64,000 bases of DNA, taken from contig JAQFVV010006271.1 of assembly GCA_028023455.1 (NCBI GenBank), positions 2,998,673 to 3,062,672 of the forward strand, given 5' to 3'. The stretch comes from Epiperipatus broadwayi. Its lineage: Eukaryota > Onychophora > Udeonychophora > Euonychophora > Peripatidae. Below, one piece after another: positions 1 through 10,675 of the stretch (the first letter of the stretch is position 1; the number at the start of each line of letters is the position of its first letter). The notes under the pieces are model-generated. The model was not told the origin of the DNA. It did no database searches and saw nothing but the letters and a program-made list of their open reading frames with translations. The position numbers and the translations under genes are program-made.

Positions 1-76
1 ACTTTATAGTTTTTATCAACTATATAACGTTGAATAATCAAAACGAGACAACCCTTAACAATACCCATAGTTCAAT

Positions 77-1013
77 TCAGATTTCCCACAAATCTGTTAT
101 CTTAACATTTGATGACTGGTGATTCATTAACATTTGACGATTTCTTGAAATCAACATAGCCTCTTTTATTTTACATTTATTATGACAATGTTCAATTTGA
201 ATAATTTTCATATTTTTATAATCAAATTTAAATCCATATTGGCAAGATTTATTATGATCAAATATAACAGATGATGAAGGTTTATTTACATCTGTTCCAT
301 ATTGATTCTCTTTTTGAATTCTATTATATAAAAGCTTATGTTCTTTTATTCTCTTCTCAAATGTACACTTAGATTCACCAATGTATTGTATGCCGCATCC
401 ATATTTCAATCTATATATAATAGAATTTTGATTAAACTTTGAATTTTGAATTTTAGAATTATTAAGCAATCTATTTATGTTATTTGTAGAGAAAAAAGCA
501 ATATGACACAAACAATTATAAATTTTCCTAATAAACTTGACCTGCTCATCTGATATAAATGGCATTGAAATCCATTTCATTTAGATATTTTTATTTTTAA
601 TTTTATTATAGTGTTGATTTCTTTTAAATCCTTTAATAATATTAGCAATTGCATTTTTATAATAACCAATTTTCAACAAGTCATTAACAAATAAATGTAC
701 ATTTTTAATTTTATCACTAGAATATTTGCATAATTTTTCATTTCGAAATAAGAATGATTTCAATCCAGACAGCTTATGACATATAGGTACATGTGATTCA
801 TATGGAAGAAAAAAACCTCTAGTTTCAATTGGTTTAATTAACATAAGATAATTCAAACTGTAATCATTAAGAGTAACTTGAATATCCAAGAATTTTATGG
901 AATTGTATTTCTCTTTAGTTATAACCCATTTTATATCCTTAATCTCATTTATTTCATTAAATAAATTGACTATTAATTCTTGTTTTCCACAAATAAAAAC
1001 ATCATCCACATAT
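77..1013 (-). pseudogene. Penelope-like element, RT palm/thumb and GIY-YIG endonuclease, 5'-truncated
   Basis: Read from 1,013 down to 77, this encodes the C-terminal part of a Penelope-type polyprotein. It begins at the reverse transcriptase active-site motif (Y)VDD and continues through the thumb, up to an in-frame stop at about 583. A linker (MKWISMPF) follows, then the GIY-YIG endonuclease with CGCGIQYIGES, a following Arg (EKRIKEH), a His (FDHNKSC), Glu (KEAM) and an Asn-containing end. Everything N-terminal of YVDD is missing, because the copy is joined head-to-head to a plus-strand copy at about 1,013. The stop (TAA within the NIK-MKW linker) breaks the frame. The GIY-YIG reading frame itself is open. 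Known Penelope proteins place GIY-YIG after RT, as here. Confidence 0.93.
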
Positions 1014-2226
1014 GGATCAATAGATAGAATAGAGTCAATTAATATTATTTATAATGCTCTTGTTTCCAAAAATGTAAAGTCTGATATTATAAATTTTATT
1101 ATAAAACTATTGCAGTTTATTGATAAAAATATTTATATTAATTTTAATAATGAATATTATAAAATGAATTTTGGTTGGCCAATGGGTCTTCCTGCTGTTG
1201 CTCAAATTTGTAATTTTGTTATATCAACATATGAAAGTAAAATTTTAAAACAATTGAAATATCAAGAAATTAAAGTATATTATAGATATGTGGATGATGT
1301 TTTTATTTGTGGAAAACAAGAATTAATAGTCAATTTATTTAATGAATTAAATGAGATTAAGGATATAAAATGGGTTATAACTAAAGAGAAATACAATTCC
1401 ATAAAATTCTTGGATATTCAAGTTACTCTTAATGATTACAGTTTGGATTATCTTATGTTAATTAAACCAATTGAAACTAGAGGTTTTTTTCTTCCATATG
1501 AATCACATGTACCTATATGTCATAAGCTGTCTGGATTGAAATCATTCTTATTTCGAAATAAAAAATTATGCAAATATTCTAGTGATAAAATTAAAAATGT
1601 ACATTTATTTGTTAATGACTTGTTGAAAATTGGTTATTATAAAAATGCAATTGCTAATATTATTAAAGGATTTAAAAGAAATCAACACTATAATAAAATT
1701 AAAAATTAAAATATCAAAATGAATGAAATGGATTTCAATGCCATTTATATCAGATGAGCAGGTCAAGTTTATTAGGAAAATTTATAATGGTTTGTGTCAT
1801 ATTGCTTTTTTCTCTACAAATAACATAAATAGATTCCTTAATAATTCTAAAATTCAAAATTCAAAGTTTAATCAATATTCTATTATATATAGATTGATAT
1901 GTGGATGCGGCGTACAATACATTGGTGAATCTAAGTGTACATTTGAGAAGAGAATAAAAGAATATATACTTTTATATAATAGAATTCAAAAAGAGAATCA
2001 ATATGGAACAGATGTAAATAAACCTTCATCATCTGTTATATTTGATCATAATAAATCTTGTCAATATGGATTTAAATTTGATTATAAAAATATGAAAATT
2101 ATTCAAATTGAACGTTGTCATAATAAACGTAAAATAAAAGAGGCTATGTTGATTTCAAGAAATCGTCAAATGTTAATGAATCGCCAGTCATTAAATGTTA
2201 AGATAACAGAATTGTGGGAAATCTGA
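1014..2226 (+). pseudogene. Penelope-like element, RT and GIY-YIG endonuclease, 5'-truncated, frameshifted
   Basis: This plus-strand copy starts right at the inversion junction. Its reading frame covers RT residues before the palm (SIDRIESINIIYNAL), the PMGLPAVAQ segment, the catalytic YVDD at 1,287-1,298 and the thumb, ending at a stop at 1,709. A 4-bp duplication near 1,720 shifts the frame. The GIY-YIG domain then reads from about 1,723 to 2,226 with YIGES at 1,918-1,932, EKRIKE, FDHNKSC and the C-terminal ELWEI. The N-terminal RT fingers are absent. The first 117 bases of the apparent long frame (from 897) are only the antisense of the minus copy. The copy cannot make a fused RT-endonuclease. 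Confidence 0.93.
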
Positions 2227-2280
2227 ATTGAACTATGGGTATTGTTAAGGGTTGTCTTGTTTTGATTATTCAACGTTATA

Positions 2281-2323
2281 TAGTTGATAAAGACTACAAA
2301 GTGTATAGTCGAAAGTACTTCTA
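2281..2323 (+). ncRNA. Hammerhead-like fold at the 3' end of Penelope family 1
   Basis: Just downstream of the endonuclease stop there is a core TTGATAA, a 5-bp stem II (GACTA 2,292-2,296 with TAGTC 2,306-2,310), GAAA, and a palindromic stem III (AGTACT), then TAG/CTA as the base of stem I. Against the hammerhead consensus CUGANGA...GAAA it has U at position 3 and A at position 8. These two positions pair in known hammerhead structures, so the change could be compensatory. There is one extra A before stem II. Penelope elements are known to carry hammerheads with very short stem III. Activity is not shown; the fold may be degenerate. Confidence 0.5.
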
Positions 2324-2339
2324 AAAGAATATAATTTAT

Positions 2340-4600
2340 ATAAATTGTACTGTATTTTGATATATATATATATATATATATATATTGATACAGTATATAT
2401 TCCGATATGATAAAGAGTAGGTTACTATATATATATATATATATATATAGTAACCTTCTCTTTAGCTAGCAATCATCATTCAACCTGTCTTACACACTCT
2501 ATATTATATCCTGCAACCTGCTCTTTAGACCACTGTAATCATAAATGAATCATGCCGCACATTTTTAGGGTGACTAAATCCTCCTATGTAACCTTGCTAC
2601 TCATATAGCCAGTTAAATTACATGTTTGGAATTATATCTTCCTCTGTAACCATCCTAGCTACAACTAATCTAGAACATACACCTGAAATAAATGTTAAAC
2701 TAAAGAGACAATTTCTTGATTGACTAAGCTCGCATGAAACTATAAACTTAAAGAAGATTACAAGGTTATTAATAAATTCTGGACAAACTAGCTTTAAAAT
2801 CCATGAACAAACCAACAAACAAAAGGTTATGAAATAAATTTAATATTTATCAAACCAATAAATAAATAATAATTAGGTCGATGGAATGAATATGAAATTA
2901 AAAATATGAATTAAGCAATAGATAAATTAGGATGTAGATGACTAAATGGATGATGGAAAATAAGTCGTAATTAAATAATAAAATGAAATGAGTCTGAGAA
3001 TGAAGAGAAAAGAATGAAGATGTGTCAGAATAGTGAATGATTAAGATGATGGTAGAATAAGAGTTAATGGATGATGAAGATGATAACGAAATAAAGGTAG
3101 TGAATTGTGATTTAATTAGGATGAAAGATGAATAAAGAAATAAAGAAAGATTGAAATGACAGAGAATAAGAATGACGATGATGATGAAATATGATGTCCA
3201 GAATTGTAAATTAATATTAAATTACATGATAGTAAGCTAACTGAATAAAATAGGGATTCCAAGCTTAACAAAACCAGAATATTCACCATAAAGTCAAAAC
3301 AAGCTATACATTTACGACAAAAGAAGCAATTTATACTTTACAGTTTGATTGACTCTTCATAAAACAGCGAATGTAACACAACTCCAATCCAACTACAATA
3401 AATAACTAGATATAACATTTACCATAAATTCAAATCCTATATTGGAACTTAATAACTTATTCTTCTCAGGATTCACATAACTTAAAGGTTGTTATACAAG
3501 ATATACCCAGGTCAGTGAAAAGGATTTTGCCACTAGCCAAATATAATGCACAAAACAACTCTTAATACCAAACCGAATTAACAAACAATATTTATTAATT
3601 TCAAAGAAACCTTATAAATTCCCTAACTATTTTAAACTTTAAGCTTCAAGAAATAGGAATAATTTGTCAATAGCTAAACACAATAACTTACTAACTTTTT
3701 TTTCTCAAATAAATATTAACAATGTGATCAAGATCAGTGAATGATAGATCTGCGTGTTCAAATAAACCAATTAATCCAAGGTTAAGTGTTTACCTTTAGT
3801 ATATCACTTAAAATAATATCTTCACTCTAGGTTAATAATATTTTATCACTAAGTGATGATGTACTCATAAATCACAGACCTTACCAAATTTATTATGGTA
3901 TACCCACCTATAATTATTTATACCATATTGATCGATGATGATTTCCATATAATCAGATGATATGTCAGTAGCAATAACAATGTGTGTTGATTAGCAATAA
4001 GACTACTGACAACTAAATAAATTTTTAACAACACAAAATTTATTTACATTATTTACAACCCTACTTGAGACATATTGTATGAAATAAGACAAATCCATTA
4101 ACTAAACTCAGGGATGGGGATTAATTGGTATTTCATTGACTATATACATAGTAAGTAATGACAACGTAATACAGTGATATTCATAGTATCACTATTATTA
4201 TTATTAGCTATGTTTCTATTATTGCTCTATCTCATAGAATAAGATAGTTAAACATTATTTAAGCTAACTTAGCATATAATTTATAAAACAAAATACATTT
4301 AGGTCTTTGGGATATATTCAACTTTTTAAATCTAAAACTTGAAGTTATAATTTAGAATTTTAAACTGTAGCTATTTGATTTGTCCAAATATGATAAGGGC
4401 AATTATCATATGCAGCACAATTAATAATTTACTATCATCTACTATGAAAAGATTCATTGTATTAATGTGGGGACAGACATCAGAAGTCAAGTCCACACAT
4501 GACACCAAAATATTGCCTATGTCCATAACCTAATCAATTTAATAGTTAACTTACCTTACTGATCCATTGGCAAATTATTACTTGATAAAAATGAATCAAC
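2340..4600. other. Non-coding duplicated spacer
   Basis: Apart from (TA)n tracts at about 2,362-2,385 and 2,430-2,450 (the second flanked by the inverted arms AGGTTACTA/TAGTAACCT), no coding or RNA feature is supported here. The whole stretch recurs in copy B at about 13,190-15,345, including the purine-rich atg/aag stretch at 2,880-3,190. Short open frames, for example minus 2,618-2,818, are not conserved beyond what the duplication explains. Confidence 0.6.
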
Positions 4601-4700
4601 ATTGTCCATGTGCACCTCTTTCTTTTTTATATAAAAGCTCTGCAATCACTAGTAAGTTTTGGTTGGTCTGTTTATAAACTGATGAAGATTATACAACATA

Positions 4701-4977
4701 AACAAAGCAAAACTCTCCATACAGTATTGCTTCCTGTGCTAAACAGAGTAATCAATGGAAGTAGAGATAAAAGGTGGTTGCTAGAAGAGTGCATTAGATC
4801 CTAAGATCTAGATGCAGTGCTCTCAGATCCAAAGCTCCTCACTGACGAAGGCCACAAGCCAGAAACTAGTCTGGGGATATTGGCTGAGTAGGCATTAGAT
4901 AGGGATTTTATGCACAAGCCTTCTGGCATCCATTGATTACTCTGTTTAGCACAGGTGGCAATACTGTATGGAGAAAA
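4701..4977 (+). mobile_element. Truncated 456-bp hammerhead repeat preceded by an inverted fragment of itself
   Basis: 4,701-4,758 is the reverse complement of the repeat segment around 4,929-4,990. From 4,760 the repeat itself runs forward and stops at about 4,977, roughly half a unit. The same inverted fragment and first half-unit occur in copy B at 15,446-15,719, where the array continues with further units. Here the rest of the array has been lost or replaced. Confidence 0.85.
4822..4888 (+). ncRNA. Type I hammerhead ribozyme
   Basis: The core reads CTGACGA (4,842-4,848), stem II GGC/GCC closed by loop CACAA, then GAAA, a palindromic stem III ACTAGT, and C17 at 4,871 as the predicted cleavage base. 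Stem I pairs TCCTCA (4,836-4,841) with TGGGGA (4,872-4,877, one G-U). After an internal loop (AGC against TA), CTCAG-CCAA pairs with TTGG-CTGAG, with AT bulged. The internal loop sits where the known stem I-loop II tertiary contact forms. The bases just outside the GGC stem are A and A rather than the usual G-C pair, which may weaken the ribozyme. N7 is C here and T in the other array units from 16,043 on. Confidence 0.85.
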
Positions 4978-5064
4978 AAGTTTTGCCTTTGTTAAGAAAG
5001 AAAATCCCAATAATACTACATTGTACCATTGCCACATGCTATATAATGATAAATAAAAATACAA

Positions 5065-7170
5065 AATTCGTGTATATACTCACTTATAAATAATTTATGT
5101 AGACTAAAATATTTATAAATGTAAAAAAAAAGAAGCCTGTATATTTTTAAAAATTATTTAAACTCTCTGTTTAGAATGTTTAACGTCAAAGACTGAAAAG
5201 TAGTATCAAAAACAGGTTTATTTAACTATGTTTACAATAAAGAAAAAATTATAAAATAACATTAAATTTGGCAATACATTTATAAACCATTAAATTACTT
5301 AATGTCCAATATTAATAAGAATCCATGTGGAATTTGCTATTAGGTGAGGAGCTAACTTCAAATCTCTTTCTTTGATATCTTTTAATTTTTGTAAAAAAAT
5401 TAATGTTGGATCAGGTATAACAGACTTGAAGATTATGAAGCATCTGACAAACCATAGACAGAAAGTGATGAAAGTTGCACTTCTTATAATTGCAAAATCC
5501 CCATAAGAAAAACCTTTTATGAGTGTGTTGATAATTGGATGTTTTGGTGTATAAATTTTATTAATCAATATTCTACAGCCCTGAAGAGAGGAACAATTGT
5601 TGAAAATGTGAAATATGGTATAAAGACTGAAAAGTAATCTACTTTTTAACAATAGTTGTACTGGATTTTGAATTCTATTCTATAATTAAAATCTCAAAAT
5701 TAATACTCTATTTCGAATTTTATTTTATATTTGCATGTATGACGTAAAATGTATTTTCTATTGTTCAAATGAAAATGTAAAAGTAGACAAAGAAAAAGTT
5801 CTATTCAATTCCGTTACTGAAACGGAAAAGCAAATATAATTTATATTCGACAAAGAAAGTAATTTAAAGAAACAGGTATTGACAAATAATAACAGTCCAA
5901 ATTCTATTGATTAATAGTTTAATGACTAAAGGAAAATATAATGTTAAATGTTGATTTATTACGTAATTTTATTTTGCCGAAAAAAAATCGTGGTTAAATA
6001 ACAGGACAGTTAAAATTTGAGTCTGTAGTCTTATGCATTATTTTCGATGTTAATTACAATTTTTGCCAAAATTAAAGTGCAAAACATTTTTGATTACAAT
6101 ATTCAAAAATTATCTAATCATCTTTCACTTTCTCACAGATATGCATTCTATTTTTTTTTTTTCAGTGTCTTTTGAGTTTTCAATAATAATATTTTATGTA
6201 TTATCTAACTATAAGCATGTGTTAAATAAAGTTTATTATATATATATATATTCTCTATAATAACTTTTTATGCGTATGCTAGTATGCCTGGGGAAGCCAG
6301 TTATTATTTTTTCGTCAATTATTTGTTTGTCTTAGTCTAATTAGTGAAAGAAGAATAATTCACTTCGTTAATAATCAAACAAATGGTTATTGAATCCATT
6401 TTGCATTTTTATGGAATTTTGTTTGAATTTAGCCCAAATAAACACTGAAAAAGAGTTTGGAATATAAGCAATGAATTATTGTTTACTAAATGAGTATCTC
6501 AGAGTTTTTAGGTAGAGAATAAAATAAGAATGAAAACATAGATCACCTTCTAATATATAACTTACATGTAAAATGTATTGATTCACTTAATTACATTTTA
6601 AAATGCAATGCCAGAGAGCTACTTTCAGAAATAGGCAATTTATAATCTACTTTAAACTACAATAAAAAGAATTTAAGAAGCAAATGTTAAAAAGTAGCCC
6701 TTCATGCTTACATTTACATATGTGTGCATGTTTATTAATTTTTTTGTCTTATTTTTTGAAATCCACCCTCCTACACATAGACAAATCTATTATAAGAATT
6801 TAAGCAATACATTATTTAAATGTTGCAAAAGAGTGACTGTGTCTTTCTTCCATAAAAAAATTGTGCAAAATTGCTGCCATAAATACATAACATTGGTTAA
6901 AATAATTGTTAATTAGAATTTAAAAGTCATGTCACATTATTCTGGACTATAAGTGTCAAACTCTGACTTTCAAACTACATTTATCAAAATTTTAATTGAA
7001 TAGTAAGTTAGATAAAAGTCAAATGCTGCTTAATAATTATATTGGTTATTTCACTGTCTAAAATATTGTTAATTAAATTAAATTTGTTGAGATTTGTAAT
7101 GCCATAAAAAATTCCATTTTTTAAAATTTAATTTTAATTACTTTAAATGACATATCATACCATTAAAGTT
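5065..7170. other. AT-rich spacer, no supported gene
   Basis: No domain, RNA gene or repeat unit could be recognised. The longest open frame is minus 5,299-5,652, listed separately. A short (TA)n tract lies at 6,236-6,250. The small plus-strand frames at 6,063 and 6,704 are low-complexity Phe/Ile/Leu-rich translations of AT-rich DNA. Confidence 0.5.
5299..5652 (-). CDS. Unrecognised open reading frame, 117 codons
   Basis: Starts MLKSRLLF and ends NSTWILINIGH. It has two hydrophobic stretches (around residues 5-15 and 60-80) and a more charged part (LQKLKDIKERDLKL, about residues 88-101). No family was recognised. Its length slightly exceeds what chance gives in this base composition, but there is no promoter, splice or homology evidence. 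It could be an old transposon or exon fragment, or a chance frame. Confidence 0.15.
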   Translation of the reverse strand: MLKSRLLFSLYTIFHIFNNCSSLQGCRILINKIYTPKHPIINTLIKGFSYGDFAIIRSATFITFCLWFVRCFIIFKSVIPDPTLIFLQKLKDIKERDLKLAPHLIANSTWILINIGH

Positions 7171-7178
7171 TATATATA

Positions 7179-7205
7179 TATGTTGAAATATGCTAGTCTG
7201 ACCAT

Positions 7206-7286
<81 letters not shown>

Positions 7287-7311
7287 ATGGTCAGACTAGC
7301 ATATTTCAACA
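7179..7311. repeat. (TA)n tract enclosed by 28-bp inverted arms
   Basis: The arm starting TGTTGAAATATGCTAGTC at about 7,181 is repeated in exact reverse complement at about 7,283-7,310. The space between is almost pure (TA)n, about 75 bases. The unit can form a perfect hairpin with a long TA stem. It resembles a small foldback or MITE-type insertion whose interior is a TA microsatellite. Confidence 0.85.
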
Positions 7312-8338
7312 TTTTACATTTTATCTAATTATTTTTTTGTATTTATTTATTTACATAAATTACACCAGCGCCAACTGGCTTTAAACATGAGGAAATAAAC
7401 TAACACATGTATATCTAAAACAATATTTTATTCAATATAATAATATAACCATTACACAGCCCTATTTGTAATGCCAGGCTAAATTGCAAAGAACATAACT
7501 TATTTCCAATGAATGAATGAATGATGGTAGACCATCCAATCTTACACAAAAAAGAAGGAAATCATGTAATAATAATTTATTTAAAAATGTACTTATTAAT
7601 TGACATACAATTTATTTTTTAAATAAAATTAGCAATTCACAAAACAATAATTTTTTTACTAACTATAAACATTAATCGATATGCAATTTATTTATTTAAC
7701 AAAATCATTTAATTTTTATAGATCATAGTACCATTATATTCAGAGATAAGGTCACATTCACCATTTAACCCTGTCTTCAATCCACTTAAATATAATTCTG
7801 TGTATTTATAAATTTATAAAATTTTCATAGTACTTACACATACATATTTGCTATATGGGATAGACATCAACACTATATTACAATTACCATAAGGAATGGT
7901 CTTTTAAGAGCATATTTCTAACTGCTTATATAAAAGTTACTGTGAAGGGATGACCTTTTGGTCCAAATTCTAACTGAATAAAACTTCTATATAATAATTA
8001 TAAGGATTGGTCTTTTTTGAACCTAAACATAATTTAATACGTCTACAATTTATACAGGAAAGAGTTGTTCTGAGATCGATAACTAACTCATTAAACTGAT
8101 AGGAATGGACAATCATATATAAAATATTATACACAAAAAAAAAACCACTGTGCATATATACATCCATCTACATAAAATCTAATTTCAGTAATCAAACGTA
8201 AGTTTATCTATGAATGAATGAGACTAATAGAAATAATTACATCATTAATTACAGTTATTTGTAACTTAGGCGTTTACATGATTATCATTATTTTTTACCT
8301 TTCCTCCTATTAATAACTTATAAAAATGTATAAGCTTA
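7312..8338. other. AT-rich spacer, no supported gene
   Basis: Nothing beyond AT-rich DNA was recognised. The minus-strand frame 7,970-8,167 has no recognisable domain. Confidence 0.5.

Positions 8339-8392
<54 letters not shown>
8339..8392. repeat. (CA)n-(TA)n compound microsatellite
   Basis: A run of about ten CA units passes directly into about sixteen TA units. It abuts the left end of the Penelope family 2 palindrome. Several Penelope ends in this window coincide with such TA tracts. Confidence 0.95.
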
Positions 8393-8485
8393 CTACAACC
8401 ATTAAATGTCTGTATTTTTAAATTATATAATAATAATTCAAACAAATATATTTAACACAGTATTCAAAATTAAATAATATATTCT

Positions 8486-8536
8486 TTACCAGAAGTACTT
8501 TCAATTGTTTCACTGACAATCTTTATCAACTGTTAA
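8486..8536 (-). ncRNA. Hammerhead-like fold, Penelope family 2 (left palindrome arm)
   Basis: Reverse complement of the fold at 8,845-8,895 in the other arm: TTGATAA core, stem II GATTGT/ACAATT, GAAA, AGTACT palindrome, and stem I TTAACAG with CTGGTAA. Confidence 0.45.
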
Positions 8537-8844
8537 TACAAACGTACAAAAAATAAAAACTTGCATTACCCATCATTCAATCTATTCAAATTTCCCACAA
8601 TTCTGTTGTCTTTATATTAGCCGATTGTTTATTCATCAAACCACCTCTATTCCTAGATATCATCATTGCCTCTTTAATTTTATGTAAAATTAAAAACGTA
8701 AAATTAAAGAGGCAATGATGATATCTAGGAATAGAGGTGGTTTGATGAATAAACAATCGGCTAATATAAAGACAACAGAATTGTGGGAAATTTGAATAGA
8801 TTGAATGATGGGTAATGCAAGTTTTTATTTTTTGTACGTTTGTA

Positions 8845-8895
8845 TTAACAGTTGATAAAGATTGTCAGTGAAACAATTGAAAGTACTTCTGGTAA
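8845..8895 (+). ncRNA. Hammerhead-like fold, Penelope family 2 (right palindrome arm)
   Basis: TTGATAA (8,852-8,858) and one A lead into stem II GATTGT (8,860-8,865) with ACAATT (8,873-8,878). GAAA and the palindromic AGTACT follow, then CTGGTAA (8,889-8,895). CTGGTAA pairs with TTAACAG (8,845-8,851) in six of seven positions. Stem II differs from that of family 1 (GACTA/TAGTC) but pairs equally well. The base of stem I changes from TAG/CTA to CAG/CTG. These paired changes support a conserved RNA fold. The U3/A8 core variant is shared with family 1. Confidence 0.5.
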
Positions 8896-8949
8896 AGAAT
8901 ATATTATTTAATTTTGAATACTGTGTTAAATATATTTGTTTGAATTATT

Positions 8950-8966
8950 AATATATATATATATAA

Positions 8967-9027
<61 letters not shown>
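8950..9027. repeat. (TA)n microsatellite
   Basis: Interrupted then continuous TA repeats directly at the right end of the Penelope palindrome. Such tracts can change length by slippage and may serve as the insertion target of these elements. Confidence 0.95.
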
Positions 9028-9028
<1 letters not shown>

Positions 9029-9502
9029 CTTTAAAAAATAATTTAACAAATAAAGAGAAGTTATTACAAATTCATTACTTTTTTTTTATTTGACAGTTTC
9101 TTTTAAATGATAACCAGGTAATAAATCTTATTTACAAATTCAGATTATTTAAAATGAAGTACAAATAATTCTCAGCAAAATAAAATAATTGTCATCTACT
9201 TTTCTGACAAATATTAAATGTTCATATTATGATAGTATAGAATCATAATTTGTAACTGTCCTTTGAATAAGATATGATTCTTTATTTCAGTTGAAGTTAT
9301 TCATATGATTCAAAACTGTTCCAGATTAGATCTAGCTAATCAAGTAGTATTCCCTTCTGCTTAAAAAATATTTTTATATCAATACTTAGTTTCTTCTTAA
9401 ACCTCATTTTAGTTGTTTTTTTTATAAACAACTTTGCATATTCATGGCATACAAAAAATATTTATATTTTATTTATAGAAATAAATAATAGATTGCTCAT
9501 TT

Positions 9503-9506
<4 letters not shown>
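9028..9506. other. AT-rich spacer, no supported gene
   Basis: No open frame of note and no recognised repeat. Poly-T runs only. Confidence 0.5.
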
Positions 9507-9548
<42 letters not shown>

Positions 9549-9581
9549 AGTTCCAACCAGTAACCACCTAAACATTCACAG

Positions 9582-9617
<36 letters not shown>
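9507..9617. repeat. Two (TA)n tracts separated by unique sequence
   Basis: TA tracts at about 9,507-9,546 and 9,583-9,617, with about 37 bases of unique sequence between. The second abuts the 3' end of the minus-strand Penelope family 2 copy. Confidence 0.9.
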
Positions 9618-9620
<3 letters not shown>

Positions 9621-10575
9621 TCAAACAAATATATTTAACACAGTATTCAAAATTAAATAATATATTCTTTACCAGAAGTACTTTCAATTGTTTCATTGAC
9701 AATCTTTATCAACTGTTAATATAAACGTACAAAAAATAAAAACTTGCATTACCCATCATTCAATCTATTCAAATTTCCCACAATTCTGTTGTCTTTATAT
9801 TAGCCGATTGTTTATTCATTAAACCACCTCTATTCCTAGATATCATCATTGCCTCTTTAATTTTACGTTTTTCACTACACCTTTCAATTTGAATAATTTT
9901 TATATCTCTATTATTAAATTTTAAACCATAATTACATGTTTTATTATGATCAAATATAATTGATAGAGTACTCATATTTACCGAAAATATATTTTCTTTC
10001 TGTACATGTTTATATAATGTCTTAGGATTATTATATCGTTTTTGTAATGTACATTTGGATTCCCCTATATATTTTATTCCACAACCACATTCCAACATAT
10101 ATATAACAGAAATTAATTCAAACTTAGAAATCTTGGCTTTGGAGTTATTTATCATATCATTTATATTATTTGAAGAAAAAAAGAAATTCTACACAAACCA
10201 CAATAAAGTTTATTAATTAATTTAGCTTGTTGATTAGGTATAAAAGGAATAGAAATCCATTTATCACTTTTTAATTTACGTAATATTTTCTTATTATTAC
10301 TTTTATTTTGATTATATTTTGTAATTGTTTTATAAATAATATTTCTTCCATAACCAACATTCAACATATCAGTAATATATACATTAATATTTTCAATTTT
10401 ATCACTAATAAATTTGCACAAATAATCATTTCTAAACAAAAATGACTTCAAACCAGCTAATTTATGACTCATATGAAGGTTAGAATTATATGGAATATAA
10501 TTCTAATTTCCACAGGCTTTAAAATCATATTATAATCAAATACATTATTATTTCTTTTAATAAATGCACACAAAT
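9617..10575 (-). pseudogene. Penelope-like element family 2, RT thumb and GIY-YIG, 5'-truncated
   Basis: Read leftwards from about 10,575, the first part is frame-broken. The thumb region follows (10,472-10,161), beginning MSHKLAGLKSFLFRN and aligning with SHVPICHKLSGLKSFLFRN of family 1. After a frameshift the GIY-YIG domain runs 10,155-9,769 with CGCGIKYIGES, LQKRYNN, FDHNKTC and IKEAMMISRN. It is clearly related to but diverged from family 1, for example WISIPFIPNQQAK against WISMPFISDEQVK. RT catalytic motifs are missing. The 3' UTR (9,617-9,768) carries the same hammerhead-like fold as the palindrome. Confidence 0.9.
9669..9719 (-). ncRNA. Hammerhead-like fold, Penelope family 2 (longer copy)
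   Basis: Same arrangement as at 8,845-8,895. The loop II region has a T where the palindrome has C (ttgtttcattgac). The stem, core TTGATAA and stem I partners are unchanged. Confidence 0.45.
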
Positions 10576-10627
10576 ATATTTATTTGAATTATTATTATAT
10601 GATTTAAAAATACAGACATTTAATGGT

Positions 10628-10675
<48 letters not shown>

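Larger units (their letters stand above)
1..4978. repeat. Segmental duplication, copy A
   Basis: This stretch matches 10,839-15,719 almost base for base. The match covers an inverted pair of Penelope-like fragments and the whole non-coding part from about 2,450 to 4,978. Differences are scattered substitutions, a 17-bp gap in copy B near 11,884, and an extra (TA)n-containing segment in copy A at about 2,360-2,446. The match stops at about 4,978, where copy A changes from the shared hammerhead repeat into unrelated sequence. The left limit is cut by the window edge, so the true length is unknown. Confidence 0.95.
8412..8957. mobile_element. Palindromic pair of Penelope family 2 3' ends
   Basis: The arms 8,412-8,684 and 8,697-8,957 are reverse complements with no difference seen by eye. 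They join at a short centre (about 8,685-8,696). Each arm holds the last part of the GIY-YIG reading frame (KIKEAMMISRN... ending ELWEI) followed by the 3' UTR with a hammerhead-like fold. Only the extreme 3' end of the element is present in each arm. The same sequence occurs as part of a longer copy at 9,617-10,575. Confidence 0.9.

Noticed and set aside
897-1013. N-terminal extension of the plus-strand RT frame (MELYFSLVITH...)
   Set aside because: This part is only the antisense of the minus-strand Penelope copy read across the inversion junction. The element sequence starts at about 1,014.
4610-5064. Small proteins on both strands across the hammerhead repeat (also at 15,355-15,549 and 16,002-16,196)
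   Set aside because: Frames follow the repeat DNA and its inverted fragment. They are not conserved between units, and the region is explained by ribozyme structure.
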